Shown: positions 36,738-47,464 of the stretch, one piece after another
Numbering within the stretch: position 1 is the stretch's first letter
How the letters are laid out: the number at the start of each line of letters is the position of its first letter
Assembly (NCBI GenBank): GCA_015499995.1
Contig: JADNRV010000032.1
Span: 326,823 to 390,822, forward strand
DNA: 64,000 nucleotides
Source of the DNA: Flammula alnicola
Taxonomy: Eukaryota; Basidiomycota; Agaricomycetes; Agaricales; Strophariaceae
Reading direction: 5' to 3'
Program-made: the position numbers and the translations under genes
The notes under the pieces: model-generated
What the model saw: only the letters and a program-made list of their open reading frames with translations
Databases searched by the model: none
What the model was told of the DNA's origin: nothing

Positions 36738-38059
36738 GCGCCCAAGAACTAAGTTACATCCAACGGCCTAGGATATACTGTACATATTTGCCGCGATTCT
36801 ACAGTATGTGCAATGTCTTTCTGCATGATTTATAGATCCATATCTTTCTTGTATCTATTACTTATCGGATTTATATCTTGGATTCATCTAAAATACAAAC
36901 CACCATCATGCTTCAATTCATTGGCTTGTTCACACTTCAATGCGGCAGTCTACCCACATGATATGTCCATAGGTATAATTATCCAGATTCCAGCTTTCCC
37001 TTGAAAGATCCTCAGATTTCTGCGGTGTTTGTGGACCCATTATTTGGTTTTATTGGTTTCGGACCTGGATCCATAAAACGCCAAACATACCCCGTGCCCG
37101 AACTTGGTTTTGATGAATTTCATGTTCACCTGCATTGTTGCAAGTTGCTTGCAAGTATGTATTGAGCGAAACGCTGGTTTGTTGTTGGACTTACCCCCTT
37201 CTCCGCGGCCTGCCTGGCAGGCTCCCGGCCCCCGGCCCCGGGGCCTATAGGCTAAAGAATTTGAAACTAAGTTACGTACATTGTACGTTTTTTCCCTTTT
37301 CCTCCGTTACATGCACTGAAAAGTGCCCGTTTACTAGACATTGTATGAATATTCTGCTGTATGAAACCACCGCTTGGAGTCGGCCTCTACTCACAGGCGC
37401 TCAATGCCCGAAGAACCGCCAAAATCTCCTATTCGGCCTGAAGGTTGCCCTCAGCGCCATGGGTCACCTTGGGTCGCGTTGGGTCGCGCGTTGGTCCGTT
37501 TCCAAGAATCCTCCACGAACAAGAATATCCGTGATTCGGAGTTTTAGGCTTAAAATTTGCAACGGTAGGGGGAAGCTTGTGTGTGATGAGCTAATGACGC
37601 ACTGTAGAATGTTCCGTTGTCGGGGCTCGCGCTTTTTCACCAGTGTGGTGTCTATAGGGAAGTTAGACGACTATTTGCAAACTGTACAAAATTTCGTGAT
37701 CATGGTTGCTACATGGCGACCAAAGACTTCCGTGCTGAGCAAGGCGCACGCATTACCATCCCCCGACAAGTATTTTTAAGAAAGTATTCTTCTGCCTTTT
37801 GCACACTTTTCTGAATATAGAATCCTCAACGGAATTAACTCTTCCCAAGACCCGAGGAAGCTTCTGTCCTTCAGAGTATTATGTTATCTACATGCCCAAG
37901 TCAGCATTAAAACGGTGCGTTATTTACACTGTAAAATCCTATAAAGTCTGACCAGAAAGTAGTTTACGTTAAACTATCAAAGCATCGGCCCGCGATCCGG
38001 GCTGAATCGAGCATCTGTACTCTAGTACGTTGTTTCCTCTTACCACGACAATCTCATCT
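36738..38059. other. Intergenic, no supported gene
   Basis: A 214-codon frame at 37135-37779 has no family motif, Cys/Arg-rich composition and no splice pattern, and I treat it as chance. A GC-rich spot with small palindromes (gcctgcctggcaggc, ccccggccccgggg) lies at 37208-37242. Confidence 0.4.
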
Positions 38060-39981
38060 ATGTCCCAAGGGTATTATCAACTTGGAGGCTTCCGTCCACA
38101 AATTCAATGGTAAATTTTACTTACAAACCTGTTTGACGCGTCTTCAATAGGTTTTTGTTAGGTTTCGATCGACGTACGATGACAAAAGTTTGGCACAAGC
38201 CATCGCTGGTCCCTCGTCCCCCCTCCGAGTGACACAGAATCCCAATGATCCTGTCGAGGTGGTTCTCGGTAGGCTCTTGTCAAGTCTAGCTCTCTTTCAA
38301 TTGCTGAATCGGATGTTAGGGATCAAACGCCACGGATCTTCTCATCTTCTACTCACCGTTGAACAAACACAGAGCTTCGCCCGTGCTATGGCACTACCTC
38401 TTCCGAATCCACGAGTTACTTTGGCTCCTCGCGAATTCGAATCGCTTTCGCCGATCACATTCAGTAATGTAGAAGCATTCACAAAAAAGTTGTCGGTCCT
38501 CAAACCCAAGGCGAAAAAACCAGGAGATTCCAGCCAGGCAAACCGTGGATATAATGATGGCAGGGACAACCTTTATCGGGGGGGTTTTGAACACGGCAGG
38601 TATATCATTTTTCGCATCTCTGTCAGGGACTTCCTCTGAACCATTTCAAGGGTTCTATATAGAATTCTGGGCGACATGATTGACGCAAACACATACGGCG
38701 TGGAGGATACATATTGGGCGGAGAACCTTCGTATTCGCTCACTTGTCTTCAATACGAAAGGAGTCGACGACCGTCCCGCAGCAGAAAGATTGAAGAATCC
38801 CAGCATCCTTGATATTGGGATTTGCGACGCTACTCTTCCAACTCTAATCCCCGATTATTCGTCAGCGAGACACATCATCCACTCGGGAAATATCCTGCTG
38901 GGAAGGAAGGGACCAAAGAAGGTGATTGACATATTTGTGTCATTCGCTTTGAGTTTACTTAGCCTGAGTAAAGCCTTTCATTTATGGAAACTCTGAGATC
39001 GTGACTGCTGCCATGATGCCCCACCGGATTCAAGAAAATTTCAAGGAATTTCAAAAAGCTACAGAGAAGCCTATGGTCCTTCTCGTTAATAGAGAAGAAG
39101 AAACTGTCAACTTTCTTCGTAACATGGGTGTAGACGTCTCTGCATGGCAGCGTTATGGGCTTCGAGACCTGCTCATCCCAAAAAATTCTCAGGTGAGCTT
39201 GACTATTTATAAATAATGAAAATTGTCCAAAGCACATCCTCAGGGAAGAAATTGGTCCCCCTCGGGCAGCATGTCCAACAGACGCTACTCCTACGAGAAT
39301 GATATGCGGAGTAATTCCGCGCTGCCATATGACGATTATGAAGCTCGTCGTGATCGTGTTCGATCTCGTTCCCGATCGCCGTCTCGTAACTTCGGCCAAC
39401 GATATGACAGATATCCTTCCTCGTCTCGCCAATCCGGTAGGGCACCACAATACCAAAATGTCCAATCTACGCATACCTCCGGTGGTCGGAGACGCTTATA
39501 TGCCCCTGTCTACGTTGTAGACGTGCAACAGCTATATGTGGCCATGATGCAGACACAGGATGTCAAAACTGTCGTTGACATTGCCCATAGGTTTGATGTG
39601 ACAGATGAAGAAGGATGGTGCGCTGGAAATGAAAGTGGGTGGGTATCCGTATTCTGTTCTGTCCGTCTTGAATTTTCCTGATCCCTTCCCTAGACTCTTG
39701 ATAGATATCTGGAAGTCGATGATTTCTGGTCCTCCTATCGACGAACAACGAGACCTTCGTTCAGGCGGTCTGGGGTCAACATCTGAAACGCCCGAGGCTG
39801 AAGCAACAGCGGGGCCATCTGGCGAGCCTCAGCCTTCTTATGGTCGGACGACGAGCAGGATCCTAATGACTATGTGGCGAAGCCTCAGGACTTAAAGAAA
39901 AATACTGCTGCAGCCCAAAAGGACACCTACATCGACTGGGACCAGTCAGATTATGGATCGGATTCTGAGGAGTCTGAGTGA
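38060..39981 (+). CDS. Degenerate DEDDh-nuclease-fold (Gfd2/YDR514C-like) protein with RS-rich insert
   Basis: Exon 1 starts MSQGYYQLGGFRPQIQW at 38060. Exon 2 (DKSLAQAIAGPSSPLRVTQN...) ends FEHGR. Exon 3 gives ILGDMIDANTYGVEDTYW, RIRSLVFNTKGVDDR, PSILDIGICDATL and SARHIIHSGNILLGRKGPKK. Exon 4 gives FIYGNSEIVTAAMMPHRIQE, MVLLVNREEETVNFLRNMGV and WQRYGLRDLL. Exon 5 holds an Arg/Ser stretch (RRDRVRSRSRSPSRNFGQRY), then YAPVYVVDVQQLYVAMMQTQ and WCAGNES, and the next exon LLIDIWKSMISGPPIDEQ. The layout follows the DEDDh exonuclease fold (LDIGICD strand, YGNSE, gLrdLL, CAGNE near the end), but the expected acidic DxE, GH and HxAGND positions look altered (for example CAGNE), so catalysis is doubtful. 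The 3' end is taken from an acidic frame ending SDSEESE at 39979-39981. The join into that frame near 39850 is unresolved. Confidence 0.6.
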
Positions 39982-40400
39982 TATTTTGGCAACCTCTTTT
40001 CTTGGACGATATTCTTGGAGAAACAAATCCAGTACTGTACCACGCATGTCTATGTATATGTACTTGTCTGAGCAATTGCTTGTCTTCTGCATGGCTGTGA
40101 GCACCGCACGGGCAACACGGTCACTTGACTGCGCATTGAGCAGATCACAATGGAATACACCATGTGGCTGTGTTGATGTTGTATTTTTGTGGTTCCCATC
40201 ATGTCCTCACTAACGACTGCAGCTCTGGTGCCTTCTTCGTGTGTGCAAGCTGACATATTTCTGGCCGTGGCAGCCATCACCCAGACATGCGGCTTCGGAA
40301 GTCAAATCAGTCTAGCCATACTTCCGCTTGACAATGGTTGACTACATAATTCCCTTCTCTTCCCGTAACCACCACTTGCCGCCGTAGACTCTCGCTGAAG
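39982..40400. promoter_or_regulatory. Spacer upstream of the DUF3433 gene
   Basis: About 420 bp with no supported gene, between the 3' end of the nuclease-fold gene and the ATG of the next gene in the same direction. Presumed 3' UTR plus promoter. Confidence 0.4.
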
Positions 40401-43229
40401 ATGTCGCATGCGCACTCCGATGACACAATGGAGTCTGCAGACCGCTTCAGCGGCACTACGATAGGATCGTCGAGGTTCCGACAGTCCACACACATGATTC
40501 CGTCACCCGGGTCGGAGGGTAAGAGCCCCAAACTTTTCGTATGTGCAATCTTTCCTTCCAAGTAACTCGGTCGAACTTATTTAACGCCATGGCGTAGAAC
40601 CCACTCATTATGAGACTTTCTGTGGTCATAGGCATACCTCTGCTTATGCTGATATTGGGAATAGGCTTGGAAGTTGCCATCTTCATATCCAACCATAATA
40701 ACGGTACGTGACATGCTTTGCATTCACAGCATATGAGTCTTGGGTCTCTGACTTCTCTGAAAGGTTTCAAAGTACCTGTGAACAACGTCTTCAACATCTT
40801 TGGAAACGTTTCAGCCCAGTTTCTGGCCGTGCGTACCCTTCTTCCAGTTTAGGAACAGCTAATTGAAGCACATTCTAGTCATTCTTCCCTACACTGTAAG
40901 TTTCGTAGTTCATGTTTCACATAGAAATGGTTGGTTGATGTCCATCGAAGCCTTATAATGCCATTTGCGTTTGCATGGAGAGAGTTGGATTGGAATATAA
41001 GATGGTACCAGGTACGAGTCCTCTCTCTTCCGTCTTGAATATCGTCTCAATAGCAGTGCATAGCCCTATATTGTCTTACAAAAAGGCAATGCACCGGCTG
41101 AGGAGAGCCTTCTTCTGGATTACGTACGTTCTTACTTGACTTTAATTTACTTAAACATTAATGGGTTCATTTCCTAGATCTCCTTGGGGTATGTAAATCT
41201 TTTGCGACTCCCCTGCGAAGTACTCACCACTTCATGGCCAGGCCGCTTCTAGCACTATTTCGTGCTTTGCAGTACAAGCATCGAATTGTATTCTGGTCAT
41301 CATTGACAGCCATTTTAACCTACGCTTTCCAACCTCTCGGTATGTACTCTTCTAAGTCTATCTTTTATTATTGCTGTTGACCAGTTCTTCCCAGCGGGCT
41401 CCATTTTTCAGATTCGTCAAGCAGACCAGACCGATAGTACGTTCGCCTTGCTCTGAGACCTTCTGATACAATCTCATCGATCTCGTCACCAACCGACTAT
41501 TTCTAGCCGCGACTGTAACAAGCATCAAAAGCATAGGCCTCTCACAGGACAGCATCACTGATCTCAATGGCTTCGTGGCCGCAGCTGGATATACCGACGC
41601 GTCAGCTGTTCTAAACAATCTCGGCGACCCTCCATTTGTTTCAAACGGTTGGGCGACCGCCGAAGTTCTTGTGAGCTTTCTGAATATATCATTTTCCACA
41701 CATTTATTGACATTTTGCTCAAGTTCCCAGCGAATCCATTTTTGAACGGCACACTGACAGTTACCACGTCTGGTATTCAAACTACAGTGAACTGTTCTAA
41801 TCCTTCAGAAGCACCGACGCTTACAGCAATTGGAAACGACGGCCTCAACCTGTCATCAAAGTCAGTAGATGGATGTCAACATTCCTTATCATTTGACCCT
41901 TCTGTAGGTTCAATTTAAATTTCCGCATTCCGTTCATAAATCCTCATATTTTGGCTAGGTTTCGACTTTACAATACGGAGTTGACGCTGTGCCATGTCCT
42001 GGAAATGCTGCATCCCTTGACGTCGGACTTCGTCCTGTCATGTTCTGGTACATGTCACTTCGCTTACTTTGAAAAACAAAACTTATGTTTTATATTCAAG
42101 GTTCTTCAACATCCGTTCCGATAACAATGCTCAAGAAGTCAAGACGGTCTTTTGCAGTCCCACAATAGCAGCATTCGAAGTGCAAGCGGTCGCGAACTTG
42201 AACGACGGTTCCTTGAAGAACGTTACGAAAGTCGGACCATACAAGCAAGATAATAACGTGTTTGGTGTGCCGCAAAATGGCAATGCTTTCAATGCGTAAG
42301 TTTTTACTACGTCTATTGACCGTTGTGTCATTTGACTGAAAGGTCATCGTAGTGTGATTTTCGACAATAACACCAATCCATTCATCCAAGCTCGTGCCGT
42401 TGCGACCAATTCTATCGTCCCAGGAGCTATCTTCCACGCTGCAGCCCGCCTTCCCAATGGACCACAATCGACGTTCGATCTCCCTAATGGATTCTTGGAT
42501 TTGACGAGTACATTTTACGTTCGTGGTTACTTCCTATCCGTCGTGATGTTATGATGTGCTAAAGCTGATCATGCGACTCCAGACTCGACATCTGTCTGTC
42601 TCTGCGAAATCTGTTTACTTTGTCGACCAAAACACAACTTTGACCGGCAGTGTCGTCTCCCTTGTGCCTCGGCTGCAAATAGAGTGCGTACCATAGCTAT
42701 TCTTCTCATAGATAATTTATGCCTAATTTCATTATACCTCCACAGTCCGCTGCCTGCACATGTTCTTGCACTGACATTAATCATGACAGGTGTTATCGGC
42801 GTGTTCCTACATGTCAGGCATCGTGCACAAAGGAGGCGATTACTCCTGGCCACGCCTCCAGGAAGCATTGCATCTGTCGTCGCACTGACATCACGTTCAG
42901 GATTCGGCGAATTGCTCCTTCCATACGACGATGAGCTGACTCTAGAGAAGAAGCTGGATGGGCTCCGGTTCCGGCTAGATAGGAGGACCGGCGCGATTCT
43001 GGCAGATGATTATGCGACGGAGAGGACGGGGATGGGTCCTGATGATGCAATGCTGTCGCTACTGGGGGGCAAGGGAGGGTTGGATCCGCCCGACTCGGCA
43101 TCGCATTCTTCGTCGTATCTAGCATTCCAGGCTGCAGCTGGGGTACTTCCTTGGGAACGTTCATGGGCCCCTCAGCCTCAGCCTCAGCCTCAGCCTCACT
43201 CTCCTTTGAGGACGGAATACGTTCCCTGA
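40401..43229 (+). CDS. DUF3433-domain multi-pass membrane protein
   Basis: Many short exons. Exon 1: MSHAHSDDTMESADRFSG to GKSPKLF with a gtatgt donor. Then NPLIMRLSVVIGIPLLMLIL GIGLEVAIF (first helix), VPVNNVFNIFGNVSAQFLA, SFFPTL, FAFAWRELDWNIRWYQ, PYIVLQKGNAPAEESLLLDY, SPWG..ALFRALQYKHRIVFW then SSLTAILTYAFQPL, a lumenal or extracellular part with NxS/T sites (NGTLTV, NCSNPS, NVTKV, NTTLTG), a second membrane part (HVLALTLIMTGVIGVFLHVR) and a cytoplasmic tail with SIASVVALTSRSGFGELLLP, FRLDRRTGAIL and a QPQPQPQP run before the stop at 43227-43229. The ALLLDY-type motif after the first helices and the RSGFGELLLPYDD tail are what I know from DUF3433 proteins of fungi. The function of the family is not established. 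All junctions tested were GT-AG. Confidence 0.8.
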
Positions 43230-43948
43230 GTTTGTATGTCACTTTGCTTTCGGGTATGCTTTGGTTTCGCTTTCTATGCTGACGATTCGTTGTCGGCTAC
43301 CTCCCTCGAGGTAATGTACGTTAGCTTTCGGACTTGATGGATTTTTTGTGGTAATTTGGCATGGTACATACAGTAGTTTTTAGTTTATAGCACGGACGTA
43401 TACAATCCACCTCAATCAGCATGCATTTATGACCCTTTGACAATGTTTTCTGTGAAGGCATCACAAAGTCAGCACCACGTGGGTAAGGGGTAAGGTTTAA
43501 ATTGGCTGCCGATCACTTTTGCACCTGCCACCGATGTCGACGTCGACTTCTATAATCTGCACTTCCATCATTGATAAGTACACTCTTTCTCAAGACCTTT
43601 CATGGATTTCTGGATAATTGTCTCGCTCTAACATATTGTCCTCGGCGAATACGCGATACACGGCTGCATGATGCATATCGACTCCATGTTTTCCGACCCA
43701 GGTCGGCCTTTTGAGAATTCACTCTAGATCTCCGCTCGCATTTCTGTGACCTCTTTCAAAAGTTCTGACGTACAAAACTTGTCACCCCTTTGGTGTTACG
43801 GTTTACCCAGGACTTGTCCTTGTCAGAGAATGGGTGGCCATTCAGCGCTATCGCTTGGCGTACAGAAGTTCTGGCACCGGCTATGGAGTCAGTATCCCTA
43901 TGTTTTAGGAAACGCTAGGCTGGGATTTTCTGTCAGGTTCTCTATGAG
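43230..43948. other. Intergenic and hydrophobin-type promoter
   Basis: No supported gene. The right part is the upstream region of the first hydrophobin relic. Confidence 0.4.
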
Positions 43949-43957
43949 GTATAAAAC
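43949..43957 (+). promoter_or_regulatory. TATA box of the first hydrophobin relic
   Basis: gtataaaac lies about 60 bp before the ATG at 44012, a spacing similar to that of the other hydrophobin loci here. Confidence 0.5.
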
Positions 43958-44011
43958 CGTTACTACTGACTTGTTGGACCTGTTTCAAGGTCTCGAGTCA
44001 TCTGCGAAATC

Positions 44012-44389
44012 ATGTTCTCTCATATCTTCCTTCTCCTCGTTACTTTCGCTATTCTTGCTGCACCACTGCTGTCATTGTTACTGTAAGTACGGTTACTTTT
44101 GCTTGGCTTGATTCATTCCAACACCGACGCGATCATACGTATGATACAGCCTACCCCAACGGCATTTGCTGACAATTTCCAGTTGACTCGTAGGGGACCT
44201 AGTCACGGTAAGATAGCTAAACAGGCTATCACTAGGCCTTGGTCAAGGCGCCTGCCACAATCCGCCGGTCTGTTTTCAGGACACCGACATCGTAAGTATG
44301 TAGTGCAAATGTCTCTTTTGTGTCTCACGATTATCACTTAGAACGGAATCATTGCCATTGGATGTGTTCCTATCTCCGTCAGCCTCTAA
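44012..44389 (+). pseudogene. Class I hydrophobin relic
   Basis: A signal-peptide-like first exon (MFSHIFLLLVTFAILAAPLL) ends in a gtaagt donor, and a perfect hydrophobin last exon ([15 protein letters not shown], stop at 44387-44389) follows an acttag acceptor. Between them the exons that should hold the Cys-CysCys core are unrecognisable: no CNTGxLQCC or QPVCCENxSF motif is readable. The first and last exons align with those at 45086-45669 and 50913-51733, so this is a third, decayed family member. Confidence 0.75.
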
Positions 44390-45030
44390 TTTCTGGCCAG
44401 TGCCTGAAGGTCAGCATTATGTATCCCTTCATGCATTCATGCGACTTAATTGCAAAAATAGCTCCAAAGTCCTGTAAAGGGGTGTGAATGGTGGCTAGAA
44501 GTGGAAAGTTGTGATGACGTCGAGTCCAAGTCACTTCTCCCACAAGTTCAAGTGGTCCAGTCATGCCGTCAACGGAAATTCGACCCTTTTACGAAAACAA
44601 GCAATGCAATTCCGGTCTTTCTGGAGACCTTCCACAGTAGAACTCGATGGCCCTGCTATGCTTCAGGCTTTATTTTTGCCCTCGAGTCTGGGCTGTCTAA
44701 TATTCATTAACCATTGTTCGCCGTCGATCCGTGGCAATCACAGTACATGTGGTATCAGAATAATTCTTGAAATCGGCGGCCTTGGATGGCTTCCGAATAC
44801 TGGACATGAGTTCTGGCGACCAATCAGTCGTTGTGGACATATTCCAGAGCTCCCGGAACTCGCTTCTCAGGACTGTCATTGGTGGCATTGCTTCTCCACC
44901 TTGATGTCCGGCGTCCGCATTTTACCTTTGGTCATCTTGATTATTCCATGATAGGTCTTCAGTTTCATTGGACCGTGTAATCCGCAGGTCCTAACTTATC
45001 TTAGTGCCATTTTGCCGAGGAAAAATCTCA
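44390..45030. other. Intergenic, no supported gene
   Basis: A 146-codon plus frame at 44511-44951 has no recognisable motif and overlaps other frames; not called. Confidence 0.35.
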
Positions 45031-45031
45031 C

Positions 45032-45037
45032 TATAAA
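45032..45037 (+). promoter_or_regulatory. TATA box of hydrophobin 1
   Basis: tataaa 49 bp before the start codon, inside ctcactataaagctgg. Confidence 0.55.
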
Positions 45038-45085
45038 GCTGGGTTACTTGTCCGGTTTGTTTCAAGTCTTTGTCCCCATTTGACA

Positions 45086-45669
45086 ATGTTCTGTCGCATT
45101 GCAACTATCTTCCTTTTCCTCGCTACTCTTAGCGTTCTTGCAGCCGCCACCACTACGGTGTCCGTCGCGGTGAGTCGTCAAATCTCTTTTTTCTACTCCG
45201 TCTCGTAACACGTTTCTATAGGCCCCAACGGTGACTCCCGGTGCTCCCGCTAATCAGTGCAATACCGACGGTCTTCAATGTTGCAACTCTCTGTCGAGGG
45301 TGAATGCATTTCTTTCTTCATCGCGATTATACGCTGAGCATTTGATAGTCTGACGGCACTGTCGTAGGGAACTTGCTTGGTGTTCTTGGCATCGTAATTC
45401 AAGGCGTCGAGGCCCTTGTGTACGTCTAATCCATCTTCTGCTCTATCCCCCAACAAAAAACTAAATCAAAACCTGACAGTGGTATTCAATGCTCTCCTAT
45501 TGATATTGCAGGCATTGGACAGAATAGCTGCAATGAACAGCCAGTCTGCTGCGAGAATACATCATTTGTATGCGCCTCCTCCCATTCATCGATAAAATTA
45601 ATCTCAGTTTTGTCTCAAAAGAACGGATTAATTGCCATTGGCTGTGTGCCCATTAACATCAACCTCTAA
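45086..45669 (+). CDS. Class I hydrophobin 1
   Basis: Five exons: [20 protein letters not shown] (secretion signal) to [97 protein letters not shown] with TAA at 45667-45669. All eight cysteines of the hydrophobin pattern are present (C, CC, C, C, CC, C), with six residues between the first Cys and the first CysCys pair. Secreted hydrophobins assemble into amphipathic films on hyphae, spores and fruit-body surfaces. The introns sit at the same places as in the gene at 50913-51733. It lacks the Thr-rich insert of that gene. No lesion seen. Confidence 0.95.
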
Positions 45670-46203
45670 GATGACCACGTTGAATGTCGACGGAGTTGGG
45701 ACGAGAGACGAATGGATCTGAAGTTCATCAGTACTGGACTATTGTGTATCCTTCACGAATATCGCACATTAAAATGGTCAGGCCTGCCTGTCTGACTTCT
45801 GGGCTACGAATTTCGGCTACGGTTTGTTGCATTCTATGGTGAATTGAAACTTAGTCTATGGCTCTGGTGAGTGGCATGTCATAATCTATTTTTAGCATGT
45901 ATACCACCACACTAATCATCTACCCAGCTCAGGAGCAGCCCAGCTCCTCCGCATCTAAGGACCACCTTTGAGGCTTCTAGCAAGTGAATCGTAACTAGAG
46001 TACTGATAATAATATTCTGCCAAACATTGTTTTTAATTCTACGAGTACAATCGACGGAAATCTCGAAGCGCCGTCGACTTGCGAGGGCTTCTCGTTAGCG
46101 CCACAAATGCACAGGCTACTTATGGCCCAGTTGGTTCAAATTCGTCAATGTTATAAGCGCCCAGCGACGCCCGTCAACTTATTATGCGGAGTTTAGATTG
46201 CGA
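45670..46203. other. Intergenic, no supported gene
   Basis: 3' flank of hydrophobin 1 and upstream region of the next relic. Nothing recognised. Confidence 0.4.
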
Positions 46204-46211
46204 TATATAAA
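46204..46211 (+). promoter_or_regulatory. TATA box of the second hydrophobin relic
   Basis: tatataaa upstream of the decayed hydrophobin exons; the downstream start codon is no longer recognisable. Confidence 0.4.
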
Positions 46212-46384
46212 GAAAGGAGCGGGGGTACATTCGCTATCTTACAGGACTTTCGAACATTTGAGTGCCAGTGCTCCTTCCAAGGTGCAGCGTAGTCATTTTT
46301 TACGCAATATCTCCTTCCCTTAACTATTTTGTTCATTTTGGTAGGTGACATTTTTATGTCTATATTGGAGATCTTACGACGAAA

Positions 46385-46580
46385 GGATCAGCTTCCAAGT
46401 CAACAGTAGCGATTCCCACAGCACAGTATAGTGGCAGCGCATTGCAATAGTGCACCACAGTTCAACAAGCCGTAGGTACCCTACTAATTAATCTCAAGCA
46501 GTCTTCTGAAGCTTGAATAGGCAAACACCACAGATGTATCAAAACTACTAGGTGTATTAGGTATCGCTGAAGTTGCTAAT
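46385..46580 (+). pseudogene. Class I hydrophobin relic with in-frame stop in the CysCys motif
   Basis: One exon reads YSGSALQ, stop, CTTVQQA before a gtaggt donor. It lines up with [15 protein letters not shown] of the intact genes, so the first Cys of the CC pair has become a TAG. The next exon reads NTTDVSKLLGVLGIAEVAN followed by gtaagg, matching the [10 protein letters not shown] exon of hydrophobin 1. The later exons (QPVCCEN and IAIGC) are not found in the following sequence. A clear relic of a fourth family member. Confidence 0.7.
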
Positions 46581-47464
46581 GTAAGGCCAGGAAATACTTC
46601 ATGACAGAATAGCTACCTTTTAAGCGCTCCAGTAATTCGGGCAAGAAATTCATCGAGGCGTGAAGAAAATTCTTAACGGCAATTCGTCATAAGCCCCATA
46701 TATTACATGTGTCGCTGCGGGTAACGTCAGACAGAAAATAATACATATACCATCGATCTGGCAAGGAGAAGAAACATGCGTTCTCCACGAGGCCGAAGGA
46801 TGGCTCTTGATCTGGTCGGACTACAAAAGTGTTTTATTAAGGAGATGATCCCGAAAGGGCCACTCTCTTAGAAAAAAAGTAAAAGCATCAGCATACTTGA
46901 AGACATATATCCGCGCAGGAGAGAGCAATTCCAAAAGAAAGAGAGTCATTGAATCGGACTCGGAGCCTTCCAAAATTTGCTTCCGCTCTTGATACCGGAT
47001 TTGCGCAAAAGTAAAGCATTGAGCTCCGGACGGACAACTCAATACGTTCTGCTCTCTCTTTACTCTCAACAACGCAAGCATTTTTATGAAAGACAAGGCA
47101 TATTCACGATGACTTGAGATGCTCAGGGATGGTAATTGAAGAAGTTCACACAATGGCCCCTGACCCCGTAGGAACGCACGCGCCACCCGGGGTGTGAATC
47201 TGACTTTGAAATTTTGAATTCACCCTTTGCCCGAACTTCTCTGCATTTTCTTGTTTTCGTGTTCAATCCACCTGCTGAACGACAATACCCCTTCTCCATC
47301 CCATCCCCCTATTTCTTAATGTGAGTTTTAACATATTCACCCAGGACTGAGCCTATCGTGCACATTGTCGCGTCGGATGACATGGCGCATAGGCGACTTT
47401 CTTGGTCGCGTTTTGTTGTCGTACCACTTTCGCGACTCGTGTTGCTGACATTTTGTCTTTCAGC
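46581..47464. promoter_or_regulatory. Upstream region of beta-tubulin
   Basis: About 0.9 kb. A minus frame at 46821-47186 has no motif. The last 250 bp are pyrimidine-rich (ccccttctccatcccatccccc at 47288-47309), as often seen at strongly expressed fungal genes, and should hold the tubulin promoter. Confidence 0.45.

Noticed and set aside
37135..37779. 214-codon plus-strand frame
   Set aside because: No recognisable motif, odd Cys/Arg-rich composition and no flanking splice or promoter pattern; likely a chance ORF.
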